Below the pieces are notes generated by a model. It did not search any database and was not told the DNA's origin. It worked only from the letters and a program-made list of their open reading frames with translations. From the NCBI GenBank assembly GCA_964500435.1, contig CAZCNL010000003.1, forward strand, positions 236,261-300,260: a stretch of 64,000 nt of DNA. The letters run 5' to 3'. Positions 1 through 9,769 of the stretch are shown here, piece by piece. The position numbers were made by a program, and so were the translations under genes. The stretch is from GWF2-33-9 sp964500435. Lineage in GTDB: Bacteria > Bacteroidota > Ignavibacteria > Kapaibacteriales > UBA2268. Each line of letters begins with the position of its first letter. The first letter of the stretch is position 1.

Positions 1-1
1 C

Positions 2-1246
2 ACAGTACCAAATTTTGGTGGGACATTGCAAAGTTCCTTGCCTTTAGTAGCTTTAGCAATATCGTTGATATTGAGTTTTGTATTGTTTGGATTTATTTTG
101 TCAGTAATTACCAGTAGAGGACGAGCTTTAGATTTAGCAGAAAGAATGACCCGTTCTCAAAGACGAATAGTCGAAACAACTCAAGATATAATTGCCGCAA
201 TTGATTTAGATGGCATTTGGAGGTCAATGAACCCAGCGTCGATTAAAGTTTTTGGGATTGAACCAAATGAAATGATTGGTAAGTCAATCTTTGATAATTT
301 TGTTAATGAAAAAGATATAAACAATTTCAAGGCTATTATATCAGAAGGTGGCAACGAAAAAACATCTCGAATTGATGTAAAAATGAAAAAAGCAGATAAT
401 ACAGAAATTTGGGTAAATTGGAGTCTTAGCCTTTCTGAAGATGATGGATTGGTTTATACAATTGGAAGAGATGTAACACTTGAGAAAAAAGCCGAAGAGG
501 AAGCTAAATTGCGTTCGCAACAAATTCATTTAGCAAGTTATGCAGCTCAAGAAGCAAACGAACAAAAGACATTATTTATGATTAATGCAAGCCACCAGCT
601 TCGTAATTCACTTACTGGTGTCTTGGGTTATTTACAATTACTAAATGAAAAATATTACGATGACGAAGAAGAAATGAAGCAATATTTAAAATTAGCAGAA
701 GAAAGTAGTGAAGAAATTTTCACATTCGTTTCTGATTTCGTTGATGTTGCATTACAAGGCACAAATACAGAAGTGAATTTAGAAATTGTCAATTTAAGAA
801 CTCTTTTCAATGAAGTCGAAGAACAACTTAAAGGCAATAAAATACAACTTGTTTTACCCGAAGCTAATTTAGACTATAATATTCAAGTAAGCCATAAACA
901 TTTAACAAGGTCTTTATTTGAAATTATCTCTGCATTAACTGAGGGAATAGAAAAAGAAGCAACCGTAAATATTGAAATTGAAATAAATGATTACGAAGGT
1001 GTTGTAATTTTCCAAATACTAACTGAACCAAATCCGGTTGTTTCAGAATTGATTACAATATATAAAGAAGCAACTGAGAATATCATCGATGCTTTAAAAT
1101 ATGATAAAAACGAAATTTTATTTAGATTTGCGAAAGCCGCATCAAAAATAAGAATAATGAATGGTCAAGTAACATTTGATACTTTTGGACTTGAAGACCA
1201 AAATTTATCAACAATTACTTTACCAATTAAAAGACAAGTTATGTAA
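2..1246 (+). CDS. Sensor histidine-kinase-like protein (TM-PAS-HisKA), 5' end outside the window
   Basis: The frame is open from the first bases of the window, so the N-terminus is missing; a TTG at 26 is probably not the real start. The first visible residues (TVPNFGG) followed by one transmembrane segment and the RALDLAERM linker resemble the end of a periplasmic CHASE domain, which is an inference. A PAS domain follows (about visible residues 48-155). An H-box with the phospho-acceptor His lies in SHQLRNSLTG near residue 190. The C-terminal 200 residues should be the ATP-binding domain, but I see no N-box, no DxGxG and no GxGLG motif, so the kinase core looks degenerate. The receiver/kinase hybrid gene starts 70 bases downstream on the same strand, so the two probably form one signalling pair. 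Confidence 0.75.
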   Translation, partial: TVPNFGGTLQSSLPLVALAISLILSFVLFGFILSVITSRGRALDLAERMTRSQRRIVETTQDIIAAIDLDGIWRSMNPASIKVFGIEPNEMIGKSIFDNFVNEKDINNFKAIISEGGNEKTSRIDVKMKKADNTEIWVNWSLSLSEDDGLVYTIGRDVTLEKKAEEEAKLRSQQIHLASYAAQEANEQKTLFMINASHQLRNSLTGVLGYLQLLNEKYYDDEEEMKQYLKLAEESSEEIFTFVSDFVDVALQGTNTEVNLEIVNLRTLFNEVEEQLKGNKIQLVLPEANLDYNIQVSHKHLTRSLFEIISALTEGIEKEATVNIEIEINDYEGVVIFQILTEPNPVVSELITIYKEATENIIDALKYDKNEILFRFAKAASKIRIMNGQVTFDTFGLEDQNLSTITLPIKRQVM

Positions 1247-1272
1247 TTTCAAATTTAATAATAAAAATTTTG

Positions 1273-1280
1273 TAAATTTG
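1273..1280 (+). promoter_or_regulatory. Bacteroidota-type -7 element (TAAATTTG) before the hybrid regulator
   Basis: TAAATTTG matches the Bacteroidota TAnnTTTG consensus and lies 36 bases before the ATG at 1317, within the gap between the two signalling genes. No clear TTTG -33 box is seen at the expected distance. Confidence 0.35.
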
Positions 1281-1316
1281 AACATTGAAAGTTGAAGTAA
1301 CAAGAAATAATTGCAA

Positions 1317-2423
1317 ATGAAATCTATATTAGTAATTGACGATGCTTCATTTATATTAGAATCTACTCGGACGCTTCTTAATTTCGAGGGCTATGATGTA
1401 ATTACTGCTCGTGATGGAGTTGAAGGATTAGAAATAGCTGTGCAAAAGAAACCCGATTTGATACTTTGCGATATTTCAATGCCTAGATTAGATGGTTATG
1501 GAGTACTTAAAGCAATTAGAGAAAACCCAGTAACAGCAAGAATCCCATTTATCTTTTTGACTGCATTTACTGAAAGACAAAACATAAGAATTGGAATGCA
1601 ACTTGGTGCTGATGACTTTTTAGTTAAGCCATATTCTCGAGATGAATTGATTACTTCAATTGATGCCCAATTGCAAAAATCTTCGCTTCAAGAAAAAGTG
1701 CTCGAAGAAAAGGTACAAGAAGTTAGCAAGTCAGTTACTCAAGTTTTACCACACGAGTTTAGAACAGTGCTTAATCAAATAATGGGTTCTGCAAAATTTT
1801 TACAAAATAATCCCGAAAAATTAATGTCAGATGAAGTTAAAGAGTTAGCAACTGATATTTTGGATTCTGCAAAACGATTATTAAAAATTACAGAGAATTA
1901 TCTAATTTATAGTTGTACAGAAACAATTGCATCAAGTAAAGATAAAACGAATCAACTTCTTATGCAAAAGACGATGGAACCTGCGGCTATGTTATATGAT
2001 ATTTCCGCATTTGTTAGTGTAAGATACAATCGTTCAAATGATTTATCTGTTGATGCTCAAATTAATGATTTTTCTATTCAAATTTCATCCGAAAGTTTCC
2101 ATAAAATTATAGAAGAACTTACAGATAATGCCTTTAAATTTTCCAATGTTGGGGATGAAGTCAAAGTTTTGGGAGCTATCAAAGATGATAAATTTGTAAT
2201 TACAATTTCTGACAAAGGTCGTGGAATGTCTCGCCAGCAAATTGATAACATTGGTGCCTTAATGCAATTCGAACGAGATGTCTTCGAACAACAAGGTGTC
2301 GGTTTAGGTTTGATTATCGCAAAAAAATTAACTGAGCTACATAATGGTACTTTCAAAATCGAAAGCACAGAAGGAACAGGAACAACTATTACCTTAGAAT
2401 TTCCTTATTTTTCCGAAGAATAA
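1317..2423 (+). CDS. Response regulator receiver domain fused to a histidine kinase core
   Basis: This is a soluble protein of 368 residues. The receiver domain (about residues 2-118) has the acidic pair D8-D9, phospho-acceptor D52 in LCDISMPRLDG and K104 in LVKPYSRDE. A coiled linker leads to a HisKA-like helix with H146 in LPHEFRTVLNQ. The ATPase domain is intact, with an N-box (ELTDNAFKFS), G1 (DKGRGMS) and G2 (GVGLGLIIAKK). I chose the ATG at 1317 because translation from it begins directly at the receiver fold; an in-frame TTG lies two codons earlier. It has no membrane segment and follows a membrane kinase with a poor ATPase domain, so it may accept phosphate from that partner and signal through its own kinase core. 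The output partner is not visible. Confidence 0.85.
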   Translation: MKSILVIDDASFILESTRTLLNFEGYDVITARDGVEGLEIAVQKKPDLILCDISMPRLDGYGVLKAIRENPVTARIPFIFLTAFTERQNIRIGMQLGADDFLVKPYSRDELITSIDAQLQKSSLQEKVLEEKVQEVSKSVTQVLPHEFRTVLNQIMGSAKFLQNNPEKLMSDEVKELATDILDSAKRLLKITENYLIYSCTETIASSKDKTNQLLMQKTMEPAAMLYDISAFVSVRYNRSNDLSVDAQINDFSIQISSESFHKIIEELTDNAFKFSNVGDEVKVLGAIKDDKFVITISDKGRGMSRQQIDNIGALMQFERDVFEQQGVGLGLIIAKKLTELHNGTFKIESTEGTGTTITLEFPYFSEE

Positions 2424-2439
2424 GGTGAATCTTGGAAAA

Positions 2440-4410
2440 TTAAGTTAAATTTTCAAACTCATTTGTTTTATCCTCTAATCGCAAGTGCTCTTCTTGCCAA
2501 TTGTTGTAGGTTTCTTCGAGCCTTGCTTTTAAATTTGAATATTCCTTTTGCTTCGTCAAATATAAATTATTGTCATTATAAAATTCAGGATTATTGAAAT
2601 CTTGTTCAATATCGTAGATTTGCTTTTCAAGTAAAGAGATTTCTTCCTCAATTTTGCTAATATTTTTATTCAACCTTTCAATTTCTCTTTTTATGGATTT
2701 GCGAATTTCGTATAGATTTACTTTATCATCCTGGGATTTTAAAGTAACGTTATTGTGGGAAGATTTTTGCAAATCAGCGTTTGCACTTGTTATTGATTGA
2801 GAAATAACTATCGAATGTGTTTTTTCTAAATATGAATCAATATCTCCTGCATATTTAATAACTGAGTGATTACTAATTTCCCACACTTGGTCAGTTAATC
2901 CACTTAAAAATTCTCTATCGTGAGAAACAATTACCAAAGTTCCTTCGTAATTCATTAGTGCATCTTTAAGCACAGCTTTTGAGTATATATCCAAATGGTT
3001 TGTCGGTTCGTCCATAATTAAGAAATTGACTGGTTGAATTATGATTTTTGCGAGAGCTACTCGGGATTTTTCTCCACCAGAAAGAACACCAATTCTTTTG
3101 AAAACATCATCAGCCTGAAATAAAAAAGCACCCAAAATTGTTCGGATTTCTTCTCTGGATTTGTTTGTTGCAACTCTTTCCAATTCATCTAAAATTGATA
3201 AATCGGGATTTAAACTTTCATAAATTAATTGTGAAAAATAACTTATTTGCAAATAATTACCAAAATAAAGTTTACCTTCATAAGATTCTTGCTTTGCTAA
3301 TATTTTTGATAGAGTGGTTTTACCTTCACCATTTCGACCAACAAAAGCAATTCTATCACCCCGATGAATAGCGAAATTGAGATTTTCAAGTATTAAATTA
3401 TCATCATAAAATTTACTCAAGTTAACCGCTTCGCAAACTAAAAGGGTTGATTTATCAACGGGCGGAAACCTTAAATTTATTGAATTTGTGTCAATATCGT
3501 CTAATTCAATTCTTTGAATTTTATCTAATTGTTTAATTCTGGATTGGACTCTTGAAGCAAGAGTGGATTTATATCTAAATTTAGATATAAATTTTTCAAT
3601 TCTTTCAATTTCTTTTTGTTGAGAATTATAAGCAGCTCTCTGTTCTTCTAATTGTTTTTCACGGAAATTGATGAAATCATAATACGATAATTTAAAATCA
3701 TAAATTCTTTTATTTGAAATTTCAATTGTTCTGTTTGTGACATTATCCATAAATTTCGTATCGTGCGAAACAAGTATAACGCTTCCAAAATAATTAATTA
3801 AAAAACGTTCTAACCAAAGTAAAGAACTTAAATCAAGGTGATTTGTTGGCTCGTCGAGCATAATCAAATCAGGTTTTGCGAGCAAAATCTTTGCTAATTC
3901 AATTCGCATCCTCCATCCACCACTGAAAGTATCAACAGAACGACCGAAATCTTCACGATTAAATCCAAGACCGAGCAATGTTTGTTCGATTTCTGCTTCT
4001 ATTTGATTTCCACCCAGAATATTAAACCGATAATGAAGCTCCTCTAATTTCGAAGAAATTTCTAAAATTTTATCATTAACTTTTTCATTTAAAAGTTGTG
4101 TTTCGAATTCATTAATTTGATTTTTTATTGTTTCAATTTCAGTTAAAGAGGCTCTAACTTCCTCAAAAATGGAAAGATGAGATTGAGTTGAAAGTTCTTG
4201 TTGCAAAAAACCTATTTTATAGTCTTTTGGATAATTAACCATCCCTTCATCAGCATTGTGTAAACCTGCGATTACTTTGAGAAGAGTAGTTTTACCACTT
4301 CCATTTTTCCCAATAAGACCAATTCTTTCATTATTTCCAATTGAAAATGAAATGCCTTTGAATATATAATTACCTGAGAAAATAATACTTAAATTACTGA
4401 TATTTAACAT
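2440..4410 (-). CDS. ABC-F family ATPase (Uup/Ettz-like, soluble)
   Basis: A 656-residue protein with two ABC ATPase domains and no membrane segments, typical of ABC-F proteins that act on ribosomes. Domain 1 has Walker A GKNGSGKTT near residue 36, signature SGGWRMR and Walker B with DEPTNHLD. Domain 2 has Walker A GRNGEGKTT near residue 360, signature LSGGEKSR and a second DEPTNHLD. A charged linker lies between the domains, and the last 80 residues form a strongly predicted coiled coil, as in Uup-like members. It is the last gene of a packed minus-strand run, with only two bases between it and the MFS gene. The exact ABC-F subfamily (translation factor or antibiotic protection) cannot be fixed from motifs alone. 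Confidence 0.9.
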   Translation of the reverse strand: MLNISNLSIIFSGNYIFKGISFSIGNNERIGLIGKNGSGKTTLLKVIAGLHNADEGMVNYPKDYKIGFLQQELSTQSHLSIFEEVRASLTEIETIKNQINEFETQLLNEKVNDKILEISSKLEELHYRFNILGGNQIEAEIEQTLLGLGFNREDFGRSVDTFSGGWRMRIELAKILLAKPDLIMLDEPTNHLDLSSLLWLERFLINYFGSVILVSHDTKFMDNVTNRTIEISNKRIYDFKLSYYDFINFREKQLEEQRAAYNSQQKEIERIEKFISKFRYKSTLASRVQSRIKQLDKIQRIELDDIDTNSINLRFPPVDKSTLLVCEAVNLSKFYDDNLILENLNFAIHRGDRIAFVGRNGEGKTTLSKILAKQESYEGKLYFGNYLQISYFSQLIYESLNPDLSILDELERVATNKSREEIRTILGAFLFQADDVFKRIGVLSGGEKSRVALAKIIIQPVNFLIMDEPTNHLDIYSKAVLKDALMNYEGTLVIVSHDREFLSGLTDQVWEISNHSVIKYAGDIDSYLEKTHSIVISQSITSANADLQKSSHNNVTLKSQDDKVNLYEIRKSIKREIERLNKNISKIEEEISLLEKQIYDIEQDFNNPEFYNDNNLYLTKQKEYSNLKARLEETYNNWQEEHLRLEDKTNEFENLT

Positions 4411-4412
4411 TA

Positions 4413-5594
4413 TTAATCTAATTGAATATTTTTAATTAAAAATAATATTGAAAATAGTGAAAGTAAACCGATACAAATACCAAATATGAAAACAGATTCC
4501 ATTCCGAATTTGTTAAAAAAAATGCTAAATACAATTGGAGCAGTTGTTTGTCCAAGAAGAGAAAAAGCTCTTAAAAAAGACATAAAACCAGCTAAATTCT
4601 CTTTTGGTACTGAATGAGATAAAATTGAAGTCAAAGTTGGAATATTTACACCGTGACCAATACCAAAAATTACAGTTGAAATGAAAAATAAATTTGGATT
4701 TTTAAATATTATAAATCCTAAAATTGAAATTGAATATAAAAGAAAAGCTATTAATAATAATTTCTTTTGTGTGAAAAAATTCAACCATTTCGAAAGCATT
4801 GAGGAAGAAATTGCAGCAGAAACAGACATTGTTGCAACTTGAAGTCCAATGAAAAATGGTTGATTATTTCCCAAATTTTTTATTAAAAAAGGCATATATG
4901 AAATTAATGTACCGAATAAGATGAAAAATGTAAAAAAAACTGTTAAATAAATTCCAATAATATGTGGATTCCAAAAATTCTTATTAAGTTGTTTAAAGTA
5001 AGATTTTTGATTAATATTACTTACTTTATTTTCTTTTAAAAACCAAAGAATGGGGAAAAACACCAGGAATGAAAGTAATGGCAATAAAAAAGGATATCTC
5101 CAACCAAACCCTGCTAATAGACCACCTAAAATTGGATAGATTGTAGTACTTAAGTTAAGAATTGTTCCATTATAACCTAATGCAGTTGCACGTTCTTTAC
5201 CTTGGAAAAAATCACTAATCAGAGTTACATTTAATGCACCAAGAGGTGCCGCACCAATTCCTTGAATGAAGATAAGTAAGAGAAAAAGGTTAAAGTCATT
5301 GACAAAAGAAATTAAAAAGCCTGCAAAAGCAAAAAGCAATAAAGCTGGTAAAATTATTCTCTTACGTCCAAATTTATCAGCAAGAATTCCTAAAATAGGA
5401 GTTATTAATAATCCAGGTAAAGTAAATACAGCAGAAATAAGCGAAACTTGAGCTGGAGTAATTTCGAAATAATCTGCAATTTTGGGATATGCGGACATAA
5501 AACTAGCAACTCCCATTACTGAAATTGTAGTTATTCCGAAAATTAAAATCAAGCGTCTTTCTTTCAAAAGAAGTTTACTCAAATTAGTAGTCAT
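4413..5594 (-). CDS. MFS transporter, 12 TM
   Basis: A 393-residue hydrophobic protein with about 12 transmembrane segments. The loop between helices 2 and 3 has the MFS signature GILADKFGRKRI, and helix 5 has the Pro/Gly-rich PILGGLLAGFGWRYPF characteristic of drug:H+ antiporters. It is most like small-molecule or siderophore exporters of the EmrD/YmfD kind. It sits six bases after menA and two bases before the ABC-F gene, so the three are probably co-transcribed. The substrate cannot be inferred. Confidence 0.85.
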   Translation of the reverse strand: MTTNLSKLLLKERRLILIFGITTISVMGVASFMSAYPKIADYFEITPAQVSLISAVFTLPGLLITPILGILADKFGRKRIILPALLLFAFAGFLISFVNDFNLFLLLIFIQGIGAAPLGALNVTLISDFFQGKERATALGYNGTILNLSTTIYPILGGLLAGFGWRYPFLLPLLSFLVFFPILWFLKENKVSNINQKSYFKQLNKNFWNPHIIGIYLTVFFTFFILFGTLISYMPFLIKNLGNNQPFFIGLQVATMSVSAAISSSMLSKWLNFFTQKKLLLIAFLLYSISILGFIIFKNPNLFFISTVIFGIGHGVNIPTLTSILSHSVPKENLAGFMSFLRAFSLLGQTTAPIVFSIFFNKFGMESVFIFGICIGLLSLFSILFLIKNIQLD

Positions 5595-5600
5595 TTTTTA

Positions 5601-6512
5601 TTAATTGTCAAGTAAGAATGATATGGACGTAAGAATTCCATTAATAATTATTAAAAGTCCATTTAAAGCTAAAATTTTATTTAATTCAGAACCTTCTTTA
5701 TAATATATTGTTACAGCCGCACGAAGATTTAAAGGTAAACTTAGCAAAGGTAAAAGATAAATATAACTTTGTTGATTAATAGAAAGATATACAGGAATGA
5801 ATATGACAATAAAATGCAACAGAAAATATAAATGACGAGATTGATCTTTACCTAATTTCACAGATAAAGTATTTTTACCGACAAGTGCATCAGTAGGAAT
5901 ATCTCGTATATTATTAACCATTAATAAGGTTGTGGATAAAAATCCCGGCATACAAGAAGTTATTAATCCAATTTCAGTAATTTCTTTTGTGAAAACGTAA
6001 ATAGTTCCATTGACTGCAATAATTCCAAAAAAAATAAATACCATAGGCTCAGCCAGTCCATTATACGCTAAAGGATAAGGTCCTCCTGTATAAGCCCAAG
6101 CAAATAACAAACTTAAAATCCCGACGAGTAAAATATAATAGTCAGAATAATTGACTAAAATTAACCCGAGTAAGAAAGTCAGAATAATTAATATTATTGA
6201 AACAATTGACATTGTTTTAACTGAAATTAAACCTGAAGCGACAGAACGAGTTGGACCAAGCCGTAATGAGTTATCGGCACCTTTTTTGAAATCGTAAATT
6301 TCATTGATAAAATTTGTTATGATTTGAATGAAAATTGCGCAAATTGCAATCACCAAAAAAATATTAAAGTCAAATTTATGGAATTTTGCAGCAATCGAAG
6401 AACCGATAATTACAGGTGCTAAACTTGCAGATAAAGTTTTTGGACGAGTAGAGTGTAATAGTGCTTTAATTTTATTTAAATTCATATCAATTACGTTCTT
6501 ATTTTGAATCAT
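5601..6512 (-). CDS. menA: 1,4-dihydroxy-2-naphthoate polyprenyltransferase
   Basis: UbiA-superfamily membrane prenyltransferase that would attach the isoprenoid tail to 1,4-dihydroxy-2-naphthoate in menaquinone synthesis. The N-terminal STRPKTLSASLAPVIIG is typical of MenA. The first Asp-rich motif is NEIYDFKKGADN (the first Asp is replaced by Glu) and the second is NNIRDIPTDALVGK. About eight to nine transmembrane helices are seen. Length (303 aa) fits the family. The ATG at 6512 gives a 9-residue extension; an internal ATG at 6485 is an equally good start. It is the first gene of the menA-MFS-ABC-F run. No other men genes are in the window. Confidence 0.85.
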   Translation of the reverse strand: MIQNKNVIDMNLNKIKALLHSTRPKTLSASLAPVIIGSSIAAKFHKFDFNIFLVIAICAIFIQIITNFINEIYDFKKGADNSLRLGPTRSVASGLISVKTMSIVSIILIILTFLLGLILVNYSDYYILLVGILSLLFAWAYTGGPYPLAYNGLAEPMVFIFFGIIAVNGTIYVFTKEITEIGLITSCMPGFLSTTLLMVNNIRDIPTDALVGKNTLSVKLGKDQSRHLYFLLHFIVIFIPVYLSINQQSYIYLLPLLSLPLNLRAAVTIYYKEGSELNKILALNGLLIIINGILTSISFLLDN

Positions 6513-6664
6513 TTGAAATTAAAAATATTAAATTAAATTGGAAAATATAGATTAAAAAACAAACATTTTTATAATTTGCAAATTACAAAAAATAAGATAT
6601 TTACATATAATATTTACTAATTTAAATCGTTAAAATAAACTCTTTGTAAACATAAGGAACCTTT

Positions 6665-9073
6665 ATGAATAGATTAATTTTTACAATTTTTGTTTTATTT
6701 TTTTCACACCAATTTCTATTTTCTGAATTGCTCACAGGGAAAATCGTATCACTGGAAAATAATTCTCCAATAAAGGATGTCAAAATATCAGTGCGAGAAA
6801 CCTCACAATCAACAATTTCGAATAAAGAAGGATTATTTTCGATAGAAATTAAAAAAATACCTCAAATTACATTATCAATATATTCAGAAAAATATGAACC
6901 AAAAGAAATGGTTGTTGACTTAAATGAATTTCAAAATAAAACACTATTAATACAGTTGATACCCAAAACATATATTTTTGATGATTTAGTTATATATAGT
7001 GCTTCTAAAACAGAGCAACGAATAACCCAATCTGCAGCAGCAATATACGCTCAATCACCTGAAGAAATACGTTCATCAGCAAGAACTGGACAAATTGCAC
7101 AAGTTTTCCAGAATTATGTCGGAATAGATGTTTTACAAAATGGAGCTTCTGATTTCATTGTCAACACACGAGGATTTAACAGTGGATTAAATAGGAGGGT
7201 ACTTGTATTGCAAGATGGACGAGATGCTTCTATGCCTCTTTTGGGCGCACAAGAGTGGAATTCATTTTCGCTTCCTTTGGATGAATTTTCAAGAGTTGAA
7301 TTTGTGCGAGGTCCATCTGCCTCCTTATATGGAGCAAATGCCTTCAACGGAGTATTAAACTTAACTTCATATTCGCCAAAAGAAGTTTTAGGTGCCAAAG
7401 CAAGCATATTGGTCGGGGATTATAAAACATTAAAAGCCGATGCTCGCTATGCTGATTATTGGGGTAATCTAAGTTACAAATTAACAATTGGACATTCTCA
7501 AAGATTAAATTGGGCAAATAGGCGTGATTCTGTTCAATTTCTCGAATATGCTGGTTTACCTCTTGAAAAGAAAACTATCACAGAAAATGACAGAAATACT
7601 CAATCAAATTATGGAACCTTGCGTGTTGATTATGATTTAACTTCAGAAAAGAAAATAACAGCTGAGTTTGGATACTCTCGAAATACAAACGAATTGTTTG
7701 TCTTTGGATTAGGTCGAACTTTTGTTAAAGATGTTGAACGACCATACGCACGAGTTGCTTTTAATATGCCATCTTTCCATTTTCAAGCACATTATATGCA
7801 AAGACATGTTCTTGATACAATGTGGTTAATGGTTCCTGGTGCACCTTTATTAGATAATTCCAAAGATATTTTTGTTGAAGGACAATACAATTATCAAGTT
7901 AATAATGAATTGTCTATTGTTGCTGGTGCAAGTCAAGATTTTCAATTTATTCGCACTTATGGAACGTCAATACCCAATGATGTAAATGCAAATTATACTG
8001 GAATTTATGGTCAAATCGATTACAAAACAAATTATAATATTGATTTTTTAACTTCTGCAAGAATTGATTTTGCAAGTATTCATTCGACTCAATTTTCACC
8101 TCGATTTGCGATTGTTTATAACCCTTTTGTTAATCATAAATTCCGAATTTCAGTCGGAAATTCCTTTCAAAGACCAAATTATTCCGAATTATATAGACTA
8201 ACTCCCGATGCTCCTGCTTTTGATCCAAAAACAGGAAAACCAGTCAATTTTGCAGCTATCGAAAAAAGAATTAATGATACATTATCTGCATTAACAGGAA
8301 CAAATCCAAATTTATCTTTTGGGTTAAATGCACTAAACGCAAAAGCCGTTGGAAATGAAAATTTAAAAGTTGAAAAAAATACAGGTTTAGAATTTGGCTA
8401 CGAAGGCATTTATTTCGAAAGACTAAAAATCTCTGCTGATGTTTACTATAATAAATTAACTGATTTTATTACTAATTTTTTACCTGGTGTAAATCCAAAT
8501 ATTCCATCTTGGAGCCCAAATTTACCCGAAAATTTGAAAGAATACGATTCTTTAGTAAAAAATATAATATATAATTCATTGAAACCAGTTGACCAAGCAA
8601 GATTGTCAGAATTCCAAGGAAAACCAACTTTTGTTGTTTCCAACACAAATGTTGGTGAAGTTGATCAATGGGGCATTGAACTAAATTTAAATTATTTTAT
8701 AACTCAAAAACTACTACTTGATTTAGGTTATACAAATTATAATTTTACAATCAAAAAATCTTCTGAAACTCAAAAATTATTACCGAATACTTCTCCAAAC
8801 AAGTATAAAATTGGATTATCATATATTGAAAAAAATTTTATTGATATAAAAGTAGATTTTGCATATACTCAAGGGTTCGATTGGTTAGCTGGAACAACAG
8901 TTGGATATGTCCCGGATTATGCTGTTTTAAATCTAAATGCAGGCTTTTATCCAATCGACAACTTCGAAGTAGGAATTAATGTTTATAATTTATTAGACAG
9001 AAAACATTACGAAATGTTTGGTGGTACGTATATCCCAAGATATACTACAATTAAACTCAGTTACCAAATTTAG
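6665..9073 (+). CDS. TonB-dependent outer-membrane receptor
   Basis: An 802-residue receptor. A signal peptide ends near FLFSE, followed by a carboxypeptidase-regulatory-like domain (about residues 23-100: LTGKIVSLENNSPIKDVKISV), as in many Bacteroidota receptors. A plug domain (about 110-240) contains RGFNSGLNRRVLVLQDGR and VEFVRGPSASLYGANAFNGVLNL. The rest is a beta-barrel ending in the canonical PRYTTIKLSYQI, with an aromatic-flanked terminal strand. It would import a bulky ligand, but no siderophore, vitamin or glycan partner is adjacent and there is no SusD gene, so the substrate is unknown. RBS AAGGAA lies just before the ATG. A strong terminator follows. Confidence 0.9.
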   Translation: MNRLIFTIFVLFFSHQFLFSELLTGKIVSLENNSPIKDVKISVRETSQSTISNKEGLFSIEIKKIPQITLSIYSEKYEPKEMVVDLNEFQNKTLLIQLIPKTYIFDDLVIYSASKTEQRITQSAAAIYAQSPEEIRSSARTGQIAQVFQNYVGIDVLQNGASDFIVNTRGFNSGLNRRVLVLQDGRDASMPLLGAQEWNSFSLPLDEFSRVEFVRGPSASLYGANAFNGVLNLTSYSPKEVLGAKASILVGDYKTLKADARYADYWGNLSYKLTIGHSQRLNWANRRDSVQFLEYAGLPLEKKTITENDRNTQSNYGTLRVDYDLTSEKKITAEFGYSRNTNELFVFGLGRTFVKDVERPYARVAFNMPSFHFQAHYMQRHVLDTMWLMVPGAPLLDNSKDIFVEGQYNYQVNNELSIVAGASQDFQFIRTYGTSIPNDVNANYTGIYGQIDYKTNYNIDFLTSARIDFASIHSTQFSPRFAIVYNPFVNHKFRISVGNSFQRPNYSELYRLTPDAPAFDPKTGKPVNFAAIEKRINDTLSALTGTNPNLSFGLNALNAKAVGNENLKVEKNTGLEFGYEGIYFERLKISADVYYNKLTDFITNFLPGVNPNIPSWSPNLPENLKEYDSLVKNIIYNSLKPVDQARLSEFQGKPTFVVSNTNVGEVDQWGIELNLNYFITQKLLLDLGYTNYNFTIKKSSETQKLLPNTSPNKYKIGLSYIEKNFIDIKVDFAYTQGFDWLAGTTVGYVPDYAVLNLNAGFYPIDNFEVGINVYNLLDRKHYEMFGGTYIPRYTTIKLSYQI

Positions 9074-9106
9074 AATAATTAACAGTATTCTGCACATTTA
9101 TAAATT

Positions 9107-9160
9107 AAATCCATCTATTTAGAAATTTAAAAATCAATAAAATAGATGGATTTTTCTTTT
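9107..9160 (+). terminator. Rho-independent terminator after the TonB receptor
   Basis: A 14-bp perfect stem (9107-9120 with 9140-9153, AAATCCATCTATTT and its complement) with a 19-base loop, followed by a T-rich run. Confidence 0.8.
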
Positions 9161-9228
9161 TCGGTAATAATTAAAAAAAATATATGATTTAGTTACAATA
9201 ATGTATATCAACATATGAAATTTTTATA

Positions 9229-9236
9229 TAATTTTG
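9229..9236 (+). promoter_or_regulatory. -7 element TAATTTTG before the merR-type gene
   Basis: TAATTTTG fits TAnnTTTG. It overlaps an in-frame TTG at 9234, which argues that TTG is not the start codon and that the ATG at 9261 is. Confidence 0.35.
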
Positions 9237-9260
9237 TATATAAAAATACTATTAATTAAA

Positions 9261-9704
9261 ATGAAACCTGAAGAAATAACAAAAGAAACACCTATTTATA
9301 CTATAAGTGTTGTTTCTGAATTATTAAATATCTCAACTCATACCTTAAGGATGTATGAAAGGGAAGGCTTAATAATACCTTATAAAAAACATTCGAATCA
9401 TCGATTATATTCCCAAAATGACTTAGAAAAATTGACATATATTCGTAATGCAATCAAAGATAAAAAAATATCAATTTCTGCAATAAAGATGATTTATTCA
9501 CTTATTCCTTGTTGGAAAATAATTAATTGTCCTGAAGAAGATAGGAACAACTGTAAAGCATATAATTATTTCGATACACCTTGTTGGACAATGGTTCATT
9601 ATAACAATGTTTGTTCTAATAAAAATTGCCGTGAATGTGAGGTATATAAGGAGCAAGCAAATTGCAAAAGAATAAAGGAAGTTATTAAAGAATTTACTAA
9701 ATAA
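9261..9704 (+). CDS. MerR-family regulator with C-terminal Cys-rich two-CW-type domain
   Basis: A 147-residue protein. Residues about 10-80 form a MerR winged-helix DNA-binding domain (TISVVSELLNISTHTLRMYEREGLI, cut here as YTISVVSELLN then THTLRMYEREG). The second half is a Cys-rich module with spacing CW-x5-C-x6-C-x9-CW, then C-x4-C-x2-C and a last C, resembling the two-CW domain seen on some bacterial sensors. A metal or iron-sulfur sensory role is therefore likely but inferred. The start at ATG 9261 is supported by the overlapping promoter-like box upstream. It lies between a TonB receptor and a T9SS protein and has no obvious target operon. Confidence 0.8.
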   Translation: MKPEEITKETPIYTISVVSELLNISTHTLRMYEREGLIIPYKKHSNHRLYSQNDLEKLTYIRNAIKDKKISISAIKMIYSLIPCWKIINCPEEDRNNCKAYNYFDTPCWTMVHYNNVCSNKNCRECEVYKEQANCKRIKEVIKEFTK

Positions 9705-9769
9705 AATTAAAAAAATATTTAATAGCTAATAATTTATTAAATTGTATTTTCTAAAAATTATCAGTTATT

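Noticed and set aside
9234..9260. TTG start for the MerR gene
   Set aside because: The codon overlaps the -7 promoter box; the ATG at 9261 gives the standard N-terminus.
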